Below are positions 54,080-62,650 of a stretch of 64,000 nucleotides of DNA, one piece after another. Positions within the stretch are counted from its first letter, which is position 1. Every line of letters starts with the position of its first letter. Under the pieces are notes generated by a model. The model had not been told where the DNA came from and did not search any database. It saw only the letters and a program-made list of their open reading frames with translations. This stretch comes from Cyanobacteria bacterium SZAS-4 (lineage in GTDB: Bacteria > Cyanobacteriota > Vampirovibrionia > Obscuribacterales > Obscuribacteraceae): NCBI GenBank assembly GCA_018266255.1, contig JAFEAT010000014.1, positions 248,001-312,000 on the forward strand. Reading direction: 5' to 3'. The translations under genes and the position numbers were made by a program.

Positions 54080-54361
54080 TTAACGGCTTGTCTTTCCACC
54101 AGCTTCGCCGCCTTTGCGACCGATAGCTGACATATGTTCTCTGTTCTGGCTGACGGCTTCACCGCCCTTCTTACCAATCAGAGACATGTGCTCACGGTTT
54201 TGGCTGACTGCCTGTCCGCCTTTGCTGGCGATTGACTTCTGCTGGGCTGGGTCCATCGCCGCGAAACCGCGTTCACCCCGCTTGCCGCTTGACTTGCTGG
54301 CTTTGTTCGCCATGTCTTGCTCGCTCGCTGGCTGAAAATCTTGATCACTACTTTGCTGCAT
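54080..54361 (-). CDS. KGG-repeat general stress protein (GsiB/ConC-like)
   Basis: 93 residues, highly polar. After a lead segment ending DMANKASKSSGKRGERGFAA come three KGG-type repeats: SIASKGGQAVSQNREHM, LIGKKGGEAVSQNREHM and AIGRKGGEAGGK. This is the stress-induced KGG domain found in desiccation- and stress-related hydrophilic proteins. A strong GGAGGA ribosome-binding site lies upstream of the ATG. It is monocistronic, with a terminator-like hairpin after it. Confidence 0.85.
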   Translation of the reverse strand: MQQSSDQDFQPASEQDMANKASKSSGKRGERGFAAMDPAQQKSIASKGGQAVSQNREHMSLIGKKGGEAVSQNREHMSAIGRKGGEAGGKTSR

Positions 54362-54667
54362 AACTTGGTCCTCCTTCGACCCGGTTCTAGACGGCAGTCG
54401 CGCTCCCTCTGTTCCAAAATTTTGCCGGGACGAATTTAAGCAAAGCTCGAAAGGTACTCTGTGGCTGGCTTTTCGGTCGATTTTGCCCGGATGAAGAGGT
54501 TAAGTATGGACGCTTTACGCAATGAATGCGCACGCCTACCCCTAACCTTAAATGCTGTTGTCGACTATGAGTAGCGATTCGGCGAAACCTTGAAACGGTT
54601 CGGCGTGTGGAACAATTTTGAGCGGTTGTCAATCTGGTTGCGGCTGAGGTGCTACCTAAATTAAAGG
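54362..54667. other. Divergent intergenic region (306 bp), no gene seen
   Basis: It lies between the KGG gene (minus) and the PotD-like gene (plus). It holds the GGAGGA ribosome-binding site of the former and AAAGGA near the latter, and presumably both promoters. I see no credible small gene or structured element. Confidence 0.6.
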
Positions 54668-55765
54668 ATGTCTATTAAAATGCTGAGGTTGCAGCTGGGT
54701 AACATCTTGAATCGACGAGACTTTCTTCGACTCTCTCTCGGCACTGTATTTGGTGCCAGTCTGACATCGTGCACTGAGAAACCAAAGTCAAGTCAAAAAA
54801 ATCAGCTCAATATTTACAGCTGGGCAGATTATCTGCATCCAGACACGATTCCTGAATTCGAGCGCCGCTACGGCATTCACGTCGTTTACGACACCTTCGC
54901 TTCTAATGAAGCTCTGCTGGCTAAATTGCAAGCTGGTGCCACTGCATATGACATCATTGTGCCGACCAGCTACATGATCAAACAGTTGCGGAAACTCAAC
55001 AAGCTGTCGGTCTTGGATCACGATAGACTGTCGAACTTCAAAAACATTATGCCTCGATTCGTCAATCCGAAATTCGACCCGCATCTGGAACATTCAATCC
55101 CTTACACATGGGGTACGACCGGCATCGCTTTCAATACTGCGGCCGTTGAAAAGTTCGATTGGCCGACGAATACAGACATCTTCTGGAATAAAAAGTACGC
55201 ACACCGGATGACGCTTTTAGATGACGCCAGAGAAACAATCGGCATGTCGCTGAAGAAGAGTGGGCACTCTTTCAATACAGTCGATGAGCCGACGATTAGC
55301 CAGGCGGTCGCTGATCTGGTCGTTCAAAAGCCTTTGACCATGTGCTATACCTCTGACCAGGTCATAGTTCAACTTGCATCTGGTGATAGCTGGTTGTCCC
55401 TGGTATACAGCGGCGACGCCTACCAGGCGCAACGTGAGAACAAAGACGTGAAATATGTGATTCCAGAAAATGGAACTTCTATTTGGCTCGATAATCTTTG
55501 CATTCCAACTAGTGCTCCTCATGTCGAGAATGCCTACAAGTGGATCAACTTCATGCTGGAGCCGAAGGTTGCCGCTGCAACTGCTTCGTACACCCGTTAT
55601 GCCACTCCAAACCAACTCGCATTTGAGTTGTTACCGAAAGACGTCACGCAGGATAGAAATTTGTATCCTGCCGCTAAAGTAATGGCTCAATGCGAAGAGC
55701 TTGGAGACATCGGTTCAGGCATCTTTATTTACGATCGCATGTGGACGGAGTTGAAGTGCTCTTAG
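54668..55765 (+). CDS. Polyamine ABC transporter substrate-binding protein (PotD/PotF-like)
   Basis: 365 residues. The N-terminus has LNRRDFLRLSLGTVFGAS followed by L-T-S-C, that is, a twin-arginine motif ending in a lipobox Cys, so it is a likely Tat-exported lipoprotein. The mature part starts LNIYSWADYLHPDTIPEFE, the classic PotD beginning, then YDTFASNEALLAKLQAG, YDIIVPTSYMIKQL and IPYTWGTTGIAFNT. It binds spermidine or putrescine outside the membrane. The ATG at 54668 or 54680 could be used. No permease is nearby. The PotA-like ATPase is at 41999. Confidence 0.92.
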   Translation: MSIKMLRLQLGNILNRRDFLRLSLGTVFGASLTSCTEKPKSSQKNQLNIYSWADYLHPDTIPEFERRYGIHVVYDTFASNEALLAKLQAGATAYDIIVPTSYMIKQLRKLNKLSVLDHDRLSNFKNIMPRFVNPKFDPHLEHSIPYTWGTTGIAFNTAAVEKFDWPTNTDIFWNKKYAHRMTLLDDARETIGMSLKKSGHSFNTVDEPTISQAVADLVVQKPLTMCYTSDQVIVQLASGDSWLSLVYSGDAYQAQRENKDVKYVIPENGTSIWLDNLCIPTSAPHVENAYKWINFMLEPKVAAATASYTRYATPNQLAFELLPKDVTQDRNLYPAAKVMAQCEELGDIGSGIFIYDRMWTELKCS

Positions 55766-55818
55766 AGCGCACAATAACCATATCTGGTGCGCACCGCGCA
55801 TCGTTGAGCTAACAGCGA

Positions 55819-56511
55819 TTATATGTGAGCACAGATAAATCGACTGCCAGAGCCAAATTCATCGAATTTTGTAATCGTCCAATCGGCGAACAATTTTTCC
55901 AATTCTTTGTCTGGAAAATATCTGAGCAACATGCCCGCTCGAGCCTTGTCGGTATAAATGTGACTGCCGTCCTCGAGTTCGAAGTATTCGCCTGGTCCCG
56001 TGCCCACTTTATCGAAACAACCGATGAATCCACCCCCCGGCTTAAGAATCGCTCTCAGTCTCTTGATTGTTTCTTTTGCCAGGTCATAGGTGAAGTGTTC
56101 AAAAATTGAATTGGCAACAATGGCGTTGAACGACCCAGTGGGATAGTTCATGGCAGCGATATCTGCAATGTCGAACTTGATATCCAGGCTCTCCTGGTCT
56201 GCCCACTGCCGAGCTAAGTCGATGGCATGGTCCGCAACGTCAACGCCGGTTACTTTGAATCCCTGCCTTGCCAAAAAAATGGAAAGCCATCCGCTACCGC
56301 AGCCGAGATCGAGTACTGTCTCCACATTGCGTTCTTTTAGCCAGGCTGGAATCGACGGCAGATAAGGCAAGTCTGGCATCTGTGTGTAGGGCGTCTTCAC
56401 TCCGTTCCAGGCTCGTTGCCAGAATTCCAAATTGGCTTTGTAAGTCTCTGAAGACAATAATTCGCCTAGCGTGTTGATGGAGCCTGGTGTCGCCGCTTTG
56501 TCGTTTGTCAT
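55819..56511 (-). CDS. Class I SAM-dependent methyltransferase
   Basis: About 230 residues from the ATG at 56511; the frame extends to 56559. VETVLDLGCGSGWLSIFLAR (motif I), FKVTGVDVADHAIDLARQWA, then YPTGSFNAIVANSIFEHF and LRAILKPGGGFIGCF make a complete core. A short helical N-terminus precedes it (EFWQRAWNGVKTPYTQMP). The substrate is unknown, and it lies outside the densest glycan blocks. Confidence 0.8.
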   Translation of the reverse strand: MTNDKAATPGSINTLGELLSSETYKANLEFWQRAWNGVKTPYTQMPDLPYLPSIPAWLKERNVETVLDLGCGSGWLSIFLARQGFKVTGVDVADHAIDLARQWADQESLDIKFDIADIAAMNYPTGSFNAIVANSIFEHFTYDLAKETIKRLRAILKPGGGFIGCFDKVGTGPGEYFELEDGSHIYTDKARAGMLLRYFPDKELEKLFADWTITKFDEFGSGSRFICAHI

Positions 56512-56772
56512 ATCAACTCTGAAATTGCCCGCAGAATCACTGTCTGCGCGAGTTCCCATGTTAGCATCAAGCTGTCCCAGTTCGGTGATTCAATGCGTTT
56601 GTTTGAGATGGCACAGTCAGTGTCGGTTTCGGTGGAATCGAGGGTTCTGTAACGTCTGATAAACACTTGCCATTTTTGCCCGTAAATTGGTTAGATTTGG
56701 GACTTCCCGGGTATCTAACATATGGCGAGGGTGAAAAACACATTTTCGATTAGTAGCTGTTAAGGTGGGCTT

Positions 56773-59700
56773 ATGGCGGAGCCAGGCCGAACACAACTGC
56801 AGATGATGCTGGTACAGCAAGCCGGTCCCGGTGCGCTGCCATTAAGCATTTTGGCGCAGGCAAATTTCTTACCGTTCATCAGAACTGTCGAGCAATTGGC
56901 GGTTGATGAGCGTCTTGCGCCAGTTATGGTTTACTGGTCGAAACATACTGCTGCCCGTTATGTGCCTAGCGGTCCGCGATTCCGCGAATTGTTGAAAGAT
57001 GCGTTTTGCGTTTCGATTTTCTCCGAAGATAGAGACGAACCGCCCGATGAATGGTGTTTTCTAATTGAGAGCCGCGGACTGTGTTTGATTGTCTACGGTC
57101 AACAGACACTCGAATCCCCAACGTCTGATAAATTTCAATGCTCTGGGTCGATGGACCCGCAAATCGTCCGTCAGGCATTCAACTGGTTGTTACCAACCTG
57201 GCAGCGTGTCGACCTGGGCGAAAGTAACAGGTTGGAAGATGCACGGGTCAACCTTGGACCATGCGGAAGTGCTCCACCTTACGTACAGCGAATCCGCAGC
57301 GCCTGGCCGATCATCAAAGCCCCACCAATTCAGCAGAATTTGATCCTCCAGCCCACCGACTTGAATGCCAGTAAAGATGAGGCGTTTCAGAGCGCTATAT
57401 CGACTCTTTTCTCTGAGTCGGGCAAAGTACAGCCTATTGCTATCGAGCCGGGCATGCAGGTGCAGGCAATCCAGGGCATGAAATTTATGCCCTTCAAAGA
57501 CAACCGCACTCCATCTCCGCCTCCGATGCCGATCCAGCAAGCGTTGTCTTCAATGCCGACGTTCGACCCGGCCGTAGCTGCGTCGACAATTCCAGCTCAG
57601 GAATTTGATATCGATCGCGATGAAGACGATGAAGTGCTCAATCAGCGCATGCAGCAAATCGTCGACGACGAGCAAGAAAAAATTGCAGATAGCGATCAAC
57701 AGCAAAATGCCGCTCACAACGCCGTTTTTCCACCTGCCGCGCAATCGATAATCAGCGACATCATTGGGCAGTTGAGACACTCCAATGATTTGTCTTCGAT
57801 TTTGCAATTCGCGATTGAAACGTTGACCAGTGTCGTCGGTGCAGAGCGCGGATTGATCTGGCAAGTCGTTGGCGATCAATTGGCTGTAACGAACGAGTTC
57901 GCAATGAGCGGACACACTTGTTTTGCTGGCAATCAACTGGGTTCGCAAGAATCGACTGCCATCGTTCTGGAGTTTCTCTCTCGCTTTCCAGACGAGTCAG
58001 GAGCTGGTGTCATCAGCATTCCGAACACTTCGCAAGACACAAATTTGCACAAGATGTCACCCACACTTTCATCGCTCATCGAACTCGGTGATGTTCGAGC
58101 ACGCTTGATGGTTCAGTTGCGTTCGCGAGGCATTTTCTCTGGGTTTCTGGAACTCCAACAATGCGGAAAAATTCGTGATTGGAGTCGCCAGGATGCAGTC
58201 ATTCTGCAGTGTGTAGCAGAAATGCTCTCTGTTGTAGTTCAACAATCTTTCGACCAATCGAAAATCGAGATGGACGCGAAAGAAATGAAACTGATCAACG
58301 AAATTGCTAGTTTGTTCCGCGAATCACGAGGACAAACCAGTCAAGAGTCGCTTGTAAAGTCAGTTACGCTGGTGGCGGAGCATATGGGCTTCACTCATTC
58401 TCAGATCTACCTATACAGTCACGAAGAGAAGGAACTTGTTCCGCAAATTCAAGATGGAAACAATAGTGCTGTGCCTTTGACGACGAAAGATGACCCATTC
58501 GTCGCTGTTTTCGACTCTGGTCGCGGCAAAATTGTCAACGCTGAATTCACGCGCAAAGGCGATCCGTTCTTTGGACATGATATGGCACTTGTGTTGCCGT
58601 TGGTATCGGAAGGCGAACGGCTCGGTGTTGTTGGACTCTGGCAACGACTACCTAACAAGCCTCAATTCAGACCACAAGATAGAGAACTGGGTTTGACCAT
58701 TGCCGGTCACTTGTCAAACGTTATTCGTGCAGATCAAGCTATCCAGCAGATTCGCGCCGATCAATCCAGAGCCGACCTGATCAACAAAGTATCCAGCGAA
58801 ATTCGTCAATCGCTGAAAGAAGTTGACCAGATTATGGGCACTCTCGTTGGCACATTGCAGGAATATTTCGATCTGGGTTCATGCGTCGTGTCCCTTTTCG
58901 ACCATCAAACTGAGAGATTTATTCAGTCCAAAACAGCTGGTCCTCTGTCTCCGCCAAAAGCTGAGAACAAAGAGAAAGGTGATCGGAGCGCAACAATCGA
59001 AGAAACAGAGCCGAATTTCGGTGAGCAGCTCTTTCAATCAATGCGACAAGAGTTGGCGGAAGGGCAAACTATTTTTCTCACCGCGCACGAATTGCAGAAC
59101 AATCTAGCGTACAAAGATATCGTTCCGCCACCTTCATTCAAGTCCGCAACCCTAGTGCCTTTGGTTCACGCTGGTAATTTTAAGGCAGCACTGGCTATGG
59201 TGTCATGCGATCGACAAAGACCGATCGCTGAAAAAGATATGAAGATGGTAGCCGACCTGGCCGACAGAACTGCAGTTGTAGTATCACACGCGGAACTGTT
59301 TGCTCAAGTCGAGCAACAGGCTGTCACAGACCCGATGACCGGTTTGTTCAACCGCCGATATTTCCAGGAACAGTTGGCGAAAGAAATCGACCGTTTCCAA
59401 CGATTCGGCCATGCTTTCTCTTTCATCATCGTTGACTTGGACTACTTGAAAAAGATCAACGATACGTTGGGTCACCATTATGGAGACGTGGCGATCAAAC
59501 ACATCGCCAACATCACCAAACGCAGTGTTCGAGACGTTGATACGGTAGGCAGATTTGGTGGAGAAGAATTCGTTGTTCTACTTCCAGAAACAGATCTCCA
59601 ACATGCGCGCATGGTGGCGGAAAGAATTTGTGCAGCCATTCGTGAAAAACCGATCGAGGATGTCGGAACGATCACTGCATCTTTGGGCTTGGCCACTTTT

Positions 59701-60483
59701 CCCTATGACGCTCAGGACAGAGAGAAGTTGTTTGAATTAGCAGACCAGGCGCTGTTCCTTGCCAAACACAGAGGCAGAAACCAGGTCTGTTCCGTCGCCG
59801 AAGATTTGATGCCCAGCATCAAAGACGGTGTCGCGCCGGTGTTGCAAGTTGATCGCATGCCGGCTCAGGCTGGTACAGGAGACCTCATCGATCTAGAAAT
59901 GGTCGCGGAAAAGGGCATTCTCGGCGTATTTGCTCAAATCATGCGGGCCGTGGAAACCAAAGATGCTTATAGTGAGGAGCGTTCTCCTCGTGCTTATGGT
60001 TATGCAAGCCGCATTGCGCAAGCGCTCCATCTCTCCAAAGAAGAAGCCGAAATCGTTTCGTTGGCGGCTGTTATGAGCAACCTCGGCAAGATTGCTGTTC
60101 CCCAGGAAGTGCTGCAAAAGCAAGGACCTCTGTCACCTGAAGAGATGGACATGATCAAACGCAGTCCAAGCATCGGTGCCAAACTGTTGGAGCCGGCAAA
60201 ATTGCTGCATCGCGTCGGTCAAATAATCGAGGCTTATCACGAGCACTGGGATGGCAGCGGCTATCCAAAAGGTATGCGTGAGAATGACATTCCACCGGGC
60301 TCGCGAATTATCGCCCTGGTTGACGCCTATACCGCTATGACCAGTGACCGACCGTATCGCAAGAGTCTGACCAAAGAAGAGGCGCTTAAGGTGCTGCAAG
60401 ACGGCGCTGGCAAAGAATGGGATCCCCGCCTGGTCAAAATCTTCGTATCTATCATCAATAAAGAGACTGCGAAGAAGCACTAG
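56773..60483 (+). CDS. DICT-GAF-GAF-GAF-GGDEF protein with degenerate HD-GYP domain
   Basis: 1236 residues, cytoplasmic. An N-terminal DICT-like sensor (residues ~15-150: LPLSILAQANFLPFIRTVEQ) is followed by an acidic linker. Three GAF-like domains then follow (~330-500, 520-690, 690-845). The GGDEF domain runs ~848-1005, with TDPMTGLFNRRYF and GRFGGEEFVVLLP (intact catalytic G-G-E-E-F). The C-terminal HD-GYP-like domain (~1045-1230) keeps HEHWDGSGYP but lacks the HD dyad (VMSNLGKI) and other ligands. The protein probably makes cyclic-di-GMP in response to signals and cannot hydrolyse it at the HD-GYP site. ATG start with AAGGTGG upstream. Confidence 0.88.
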   Translation: MAEPGRTQLQMMLVQQAGPGALPLSILAQANFLPFIRTVEQLAVDERLAPVMVYWSKHTAARYVPSGPRFRELLKDAFCVSIFSEDRDEPPDEWCFLIESRGLCLIVYGQQTLESPTSDKFQCSGSMDPQIVRQAFNWLLPTWQRVDLGESNRLEDARVNLGPCGSAPPYVQRIRSAWPIIKAPPIQQNLILQPTDLNASKDEAFQSAISTLFSESGKVQPIAIEPGMQVQAIQGMKFMPFKDNRTPSPPPMPIQQALSSMPTFDPAVAASTIPAQEFDIDRDEDDEVLNQRMQQIVDDEQEKIADSDQQQNAAHNAVFPPAAQSIISDIIGQLRHSNDLSSILQFAIETLTSVVGAERGLIWQVVGDQLAVTNEFAMSGHTCFAGNQLGSQESTAIVLEFLSRFPDESGAGVISIPNTSQDTNLHKMSPTLSSLIELGDVRARLMVQLRSRGIFSGFLELQQCGKIRDWSRQDAVILQCVAEMLSVVVQQSFDQSKIEMDAKEMKLINEIASLFRESRGQTSQESLVKSVTLVAEHMGFTHSQIYLYSHEEKELVPQIQDGNNSAVPLTTKDDPFVAVFDSGRGKIVNAEFTRKGDPFFGHDMALVLPLVSEGERLGVVGLWQRLPNKPQFRPQDRELGLTIAGHLSNVIRADQAIQQIRADQSRADLINKVSSEIRQSLKEVDQIMGTLVGTLQEYFDLGSCVVSLFDHQTERFIQSKTAGPLSPPKAENKEKGDRSATIEETEPNFGEQLFQSMRQELAEGQTIFLTAHELQNNLAYKDIVPPPSFKSATLVPLVHAGNFKAALAMVSCDRQRPIAEKDMKMVADLADRTAVVVSHAELFAQVEQQAVTDPMTGLFNRRYFQEQLAKEIDRFQRFGHAFSFIIVDLDYLKKINDTLGHHYGDVAIKHIANITKRSVRDVDTVGRFGGEEFVVLLPETDLQHARMVAERICAAIREKPIEDVGTITASLGLATFPYDAQDREKLFELADQALFLAKHRGRNQVCSVAEDLMPSIKDGVAPVLQVDRMPAQAGTGDLIDLEMVAEKGILGVFAQIMRAVETKDAYSEERSPRAYGYASRIAQALHLSKEEAEIVSLAAVMSNLGKIAVPQEVLQKQGPLSPEEMDMIKRSPSIGAKLLEPAKLLHRVGQIIEAYHEHWDGSGYPKGMRENDIPPGSRIIALVDAYTAMTSDRPYRKSLTKEEALKVLQDGAGKEWDPRLVKIFVSIINKETAKKH

Positions 60484-60589
60484 CTCGGGTATATCCAGTC
60501 GACATGCACAACTGCCTGTTTGCGGCGGTTTTATTGTTTCACCTTAATCTTCTCTTTAGGATCTAGGCAGAACGCAACATTAGTAATAA

Positions 60590-60803
60590 GATGATTTTAG
60601 ATCTTCCGATTGCTTCGAAACCCCTTTCCCAGCGGGTCTACCTACACGGTACCCGGGACAAGTCTCACCATGCGGGGCGGGTTGCAGACGAAGGTTTAAT
60701 GGAATCGATATAACCTCCCTCGCTCTCACGAGCAAGTTTTGGAGCAAGCCCCTCTTTGTCCGGTGGGTGAACCGGAAGAGGGGCTTGAGCATTTCAGTTT
60801 TTT
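60590..60803 (+). ncRNA. Candidate structured non-coding RNA or long leader (class unknown)
   Basis: The 485-bp gap before the Wzm-like gene contains several short stems in a row: CGGGT/ACCCG (60633 with 60651), GTCT/AGAC (60662 with 60686), AGGTT/AACCT (60692 with 60712), GCTC/GAGC (60722 with 60730), then a strong terminator hairpin. No convincing coding frame is seen. I tried but could not match it to 6S, tmRNA, RNase P, SRP or the common riboswitch classes. It could be an sRNA, an attenuated leader for the export genes, or just the 3' UTR of the upstream gene. Confidence 0.4.
60745..60803 (+). terminator. Strong terminator hairpin before the ABC export genes
   Basis: A 12-bp perfect stem (CAAGCCCCTCTT / AAGAGGGGCTTG) carries an inner CCGGT/ACCGG stem and a GGGTGA loop. 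A TTTTTT run follows eleven bases later. It is one of the most stable hairpins in the window. Confidence 0.7.
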
Positions 60804-60968
60804 GAAAACCGCAGTATCTCGCGTCGCAACCGCATCTGGTGCTGATCGCGAGTGCTGTCTCGTGTCTGTTGTACTTTAAATCGCTCTAAGCGGCAGTGTT
60901 TCTAAATAGAATTGTTAGGCATTCAATACCTGACAGCCCGCTGTTTTTGCACTAGACTGGAGTTTTTG

Positions 60969-61877
60969 GTGACTCCTTTGAATACACTGTTGGAAAAGTC
61001 GGCAGAAGAACGAAAAGTTGCGACCACTGCTGTGGCACGCGCACAAACTTTGCCGCACTTAAAAGTGGTCGAAATTTCGCCGGCGAAGTACAACATTCGC
61101 ACGCATATTGAGGAGCTCTGGGAGTATCGCGAACTAATATGCAACTTTGTTATTCGCGATTTGACGACGCGTTATAAGCAGACGATTTTAGGAGTGGCTT
61201 GGGCGGTGATCCAGCCAGTCTTCATGATGATCGTCTTCACTATATTTTTTGGAAAATTCATGCATGCGCAGACTGAGAATTGTCCTTATCCGATTTTTGC
61301 CCTCGCTGCTCTTTTAGTTTGGCAGTACATATCGAATGCGGTTTCGCGTGCGACCAATAGTTTGTTGGGTGCTGGTGGACTGATGAAGAAAGTCTACTTT
61401 CCAAAATTGACTGTTCCAATTGCCAGTGTTGCAACACCGATGGTCGACTTCTGCATTGGTTTTTCTTTGTTCCTTCTGATGATGCCTTTCTTTGGAATCG
61501 TTCCAACCGCTCGAATTTTATTGCTCCCGATTTATTTCGGGCTGATGGTGGCAACAGCTCTGGGGATCGGACTGTGGACGTCGGCACTGCATGTGAAGTA
61601 TCGTGATATTTTCCACATTGTTCCATTTCTCCTTCAACTCTGGTTTTTTGCTTCTCCTGTCGCATATTCCAGTACGATCGTGCCAGCACATCTGCAGACA
61701 CTTTTTGCTCTCAATCCATTAGTCGGTATTATCGAAGGCACGCGCTGGTGCCTGCTCGATACCACTAGTCAGGTTCTCGTGCCTACATTGATTGCTGCTG
61801 GAATAGCACTATCACTGGTGGCGTCGGGATTTTGGTATTTCATGTCTGCGGAGGACGCTTTCGCGGATTACGTGTAA
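60969..61877 (+). CDS. ABC-2 type polysaccharide export permease (Wzm-like)
   Basis: About 302 residues from the GTG at 60969, which has GGAG six bases upstream; the frame is open from 60912. The family motif YRELICNFVIRDLTTRYKQT precedes VAWAVIQPVFMMIVFTIFFG, and about six transmembrane helices follow (FFASPVAYSS near the end). These permeases export O-antigen or other polymers finished in the cytoplasm. The stop codon shares a base with the start of the ATPase gene, so the pair is translationally coupled. Confidence 0.9.
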   Translation: MTPLNTLLEKSAEERKVATTAVARAQTLPHLKVVEISPAKYNIRTHIEELWEYRELICNFVIRDLTTRYKQTILGVAWAVIQPVFMMIVFTIFFGKFMHAQTENCPYPIFALAALLVWQYISNAVSRATNSLLGAGGLMKKVYFPKLTVPIASVATPMVDFCIGFSLFLLMMPFFGIVPTARILLLPIYFGLMVATALGIGLWTSALHVKYRDIFHIVPFLLQLWFFASPVAYSSTIVPAHLQTLFALNPLVGIIEGTRWCLLDTTSQVLVPTLIAAGIALSLVASGFWYFMSAEDAFADYV

Positions 61878-62644
61878 TGAGTGATATCGTCGTTGATTTT
61901 CGCGGAATTGGTAAATGCTACAACAGCGGTGAGCGTCGCGGTGGGCGTGGACTCCTCTCTGGTTCTATGTTCCAAGCTGAAAGAGATTGCAAAAAGGCAG
62001 CTTCTCAGGCTGTATGGGCGCTCAAGAACGTGTCATTTCAAATTCGCGATGGCGAAGTCGTCGGTTTCATTGGACCAAATGGTGCTGGTAAAAGCACTCT
62101 GCTGAAAATACTGGCCAGAATCACAAAACCGACTACGGGAGTTGGCAAAGTCAAAGGACGTGTTGGTAGTTTGCTTGAGGTCGGCTCGGGTTTTCATCCG
62201 GAACTGACTGGACGTGAGAACATTTTCTTGAACGGATCTATTCTCGGCATGACGCGTCAGGAAATTTCGCGCAAGTTCGATGAGATTGTTGAATTCTCCG
62301 GTGTGGGATCGATTTTGCACCGACCGGTGAAACAATACAGTAGCGGTGAGTATATGCGACTGGGTTTCGCAGTTGCTTCGCACCTCGAAAGTGAAATTCT
62401 AATTCTCGATGAAGTGCTCGCTGTAGGCGATGGTGCCTTCAAAGAACAGTGCCAACGCAAAATACACAGCCTCACGAAAGAGGGATGCACTATCCTGTTT
62501 GTCAGTCATCGAATGGATCAAATTAGTGAGTTATGCGACAAAGTAATCTGGCTCGACAAGGGCAGTCTGATTGACTTTGGCGATACCCGTTCTGTTATCG
62601 GCAAATACGAGAGCACTTTTGCTGTCGGTTCAAGTCGCAGGTAG
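61877..62644 (+). CDS. ABC-2 polysaccharide export ATPase (Wzt-like, short form)
   Basis: About 255 residues from the ATG at 61877 (overlapping TAATG). It has Walker A GPNGAGKSTLL, Q-loop/LEVGSGFHPELTGRENIF, signature YSSGEYMRLGFA, Walker B EILILDEVLAVGDGAF and a switch His in FVSHRMD. It lacks the C-terminal carbohydrate-binding domain of full-length Wzt, so polymer recognition must come from elsewhere, or the transporter acts on a less modified chain. It ends with TAG at 62642-62644, and the same frame continues directly into the GT2 gene. Confidence 0.9.
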   Translation: MSDIVVDFRGIGKCYNSGERRGGRGLLSGSMFQAERDCKKAASQAVWALKNVSFQIRDGEVVGFIGPNGAGKSTLLKILARITKPTTGVGKVKGRVGSLLEVGSGFHPELTGRENIFLNGSILGMTRQEISRKFDEIVEFSGVGSILHRPVKQYSSGEYMRLGFAVASHLESEILILDEVLAVGDGAFKEQCQRKIHSLTKEGCTILFVSHRMDQISELCDKVIWLDKGSLIDFGDTRSVIGKYESTFAVGSSRR

Positions 62645-62650
62645 CAAACA

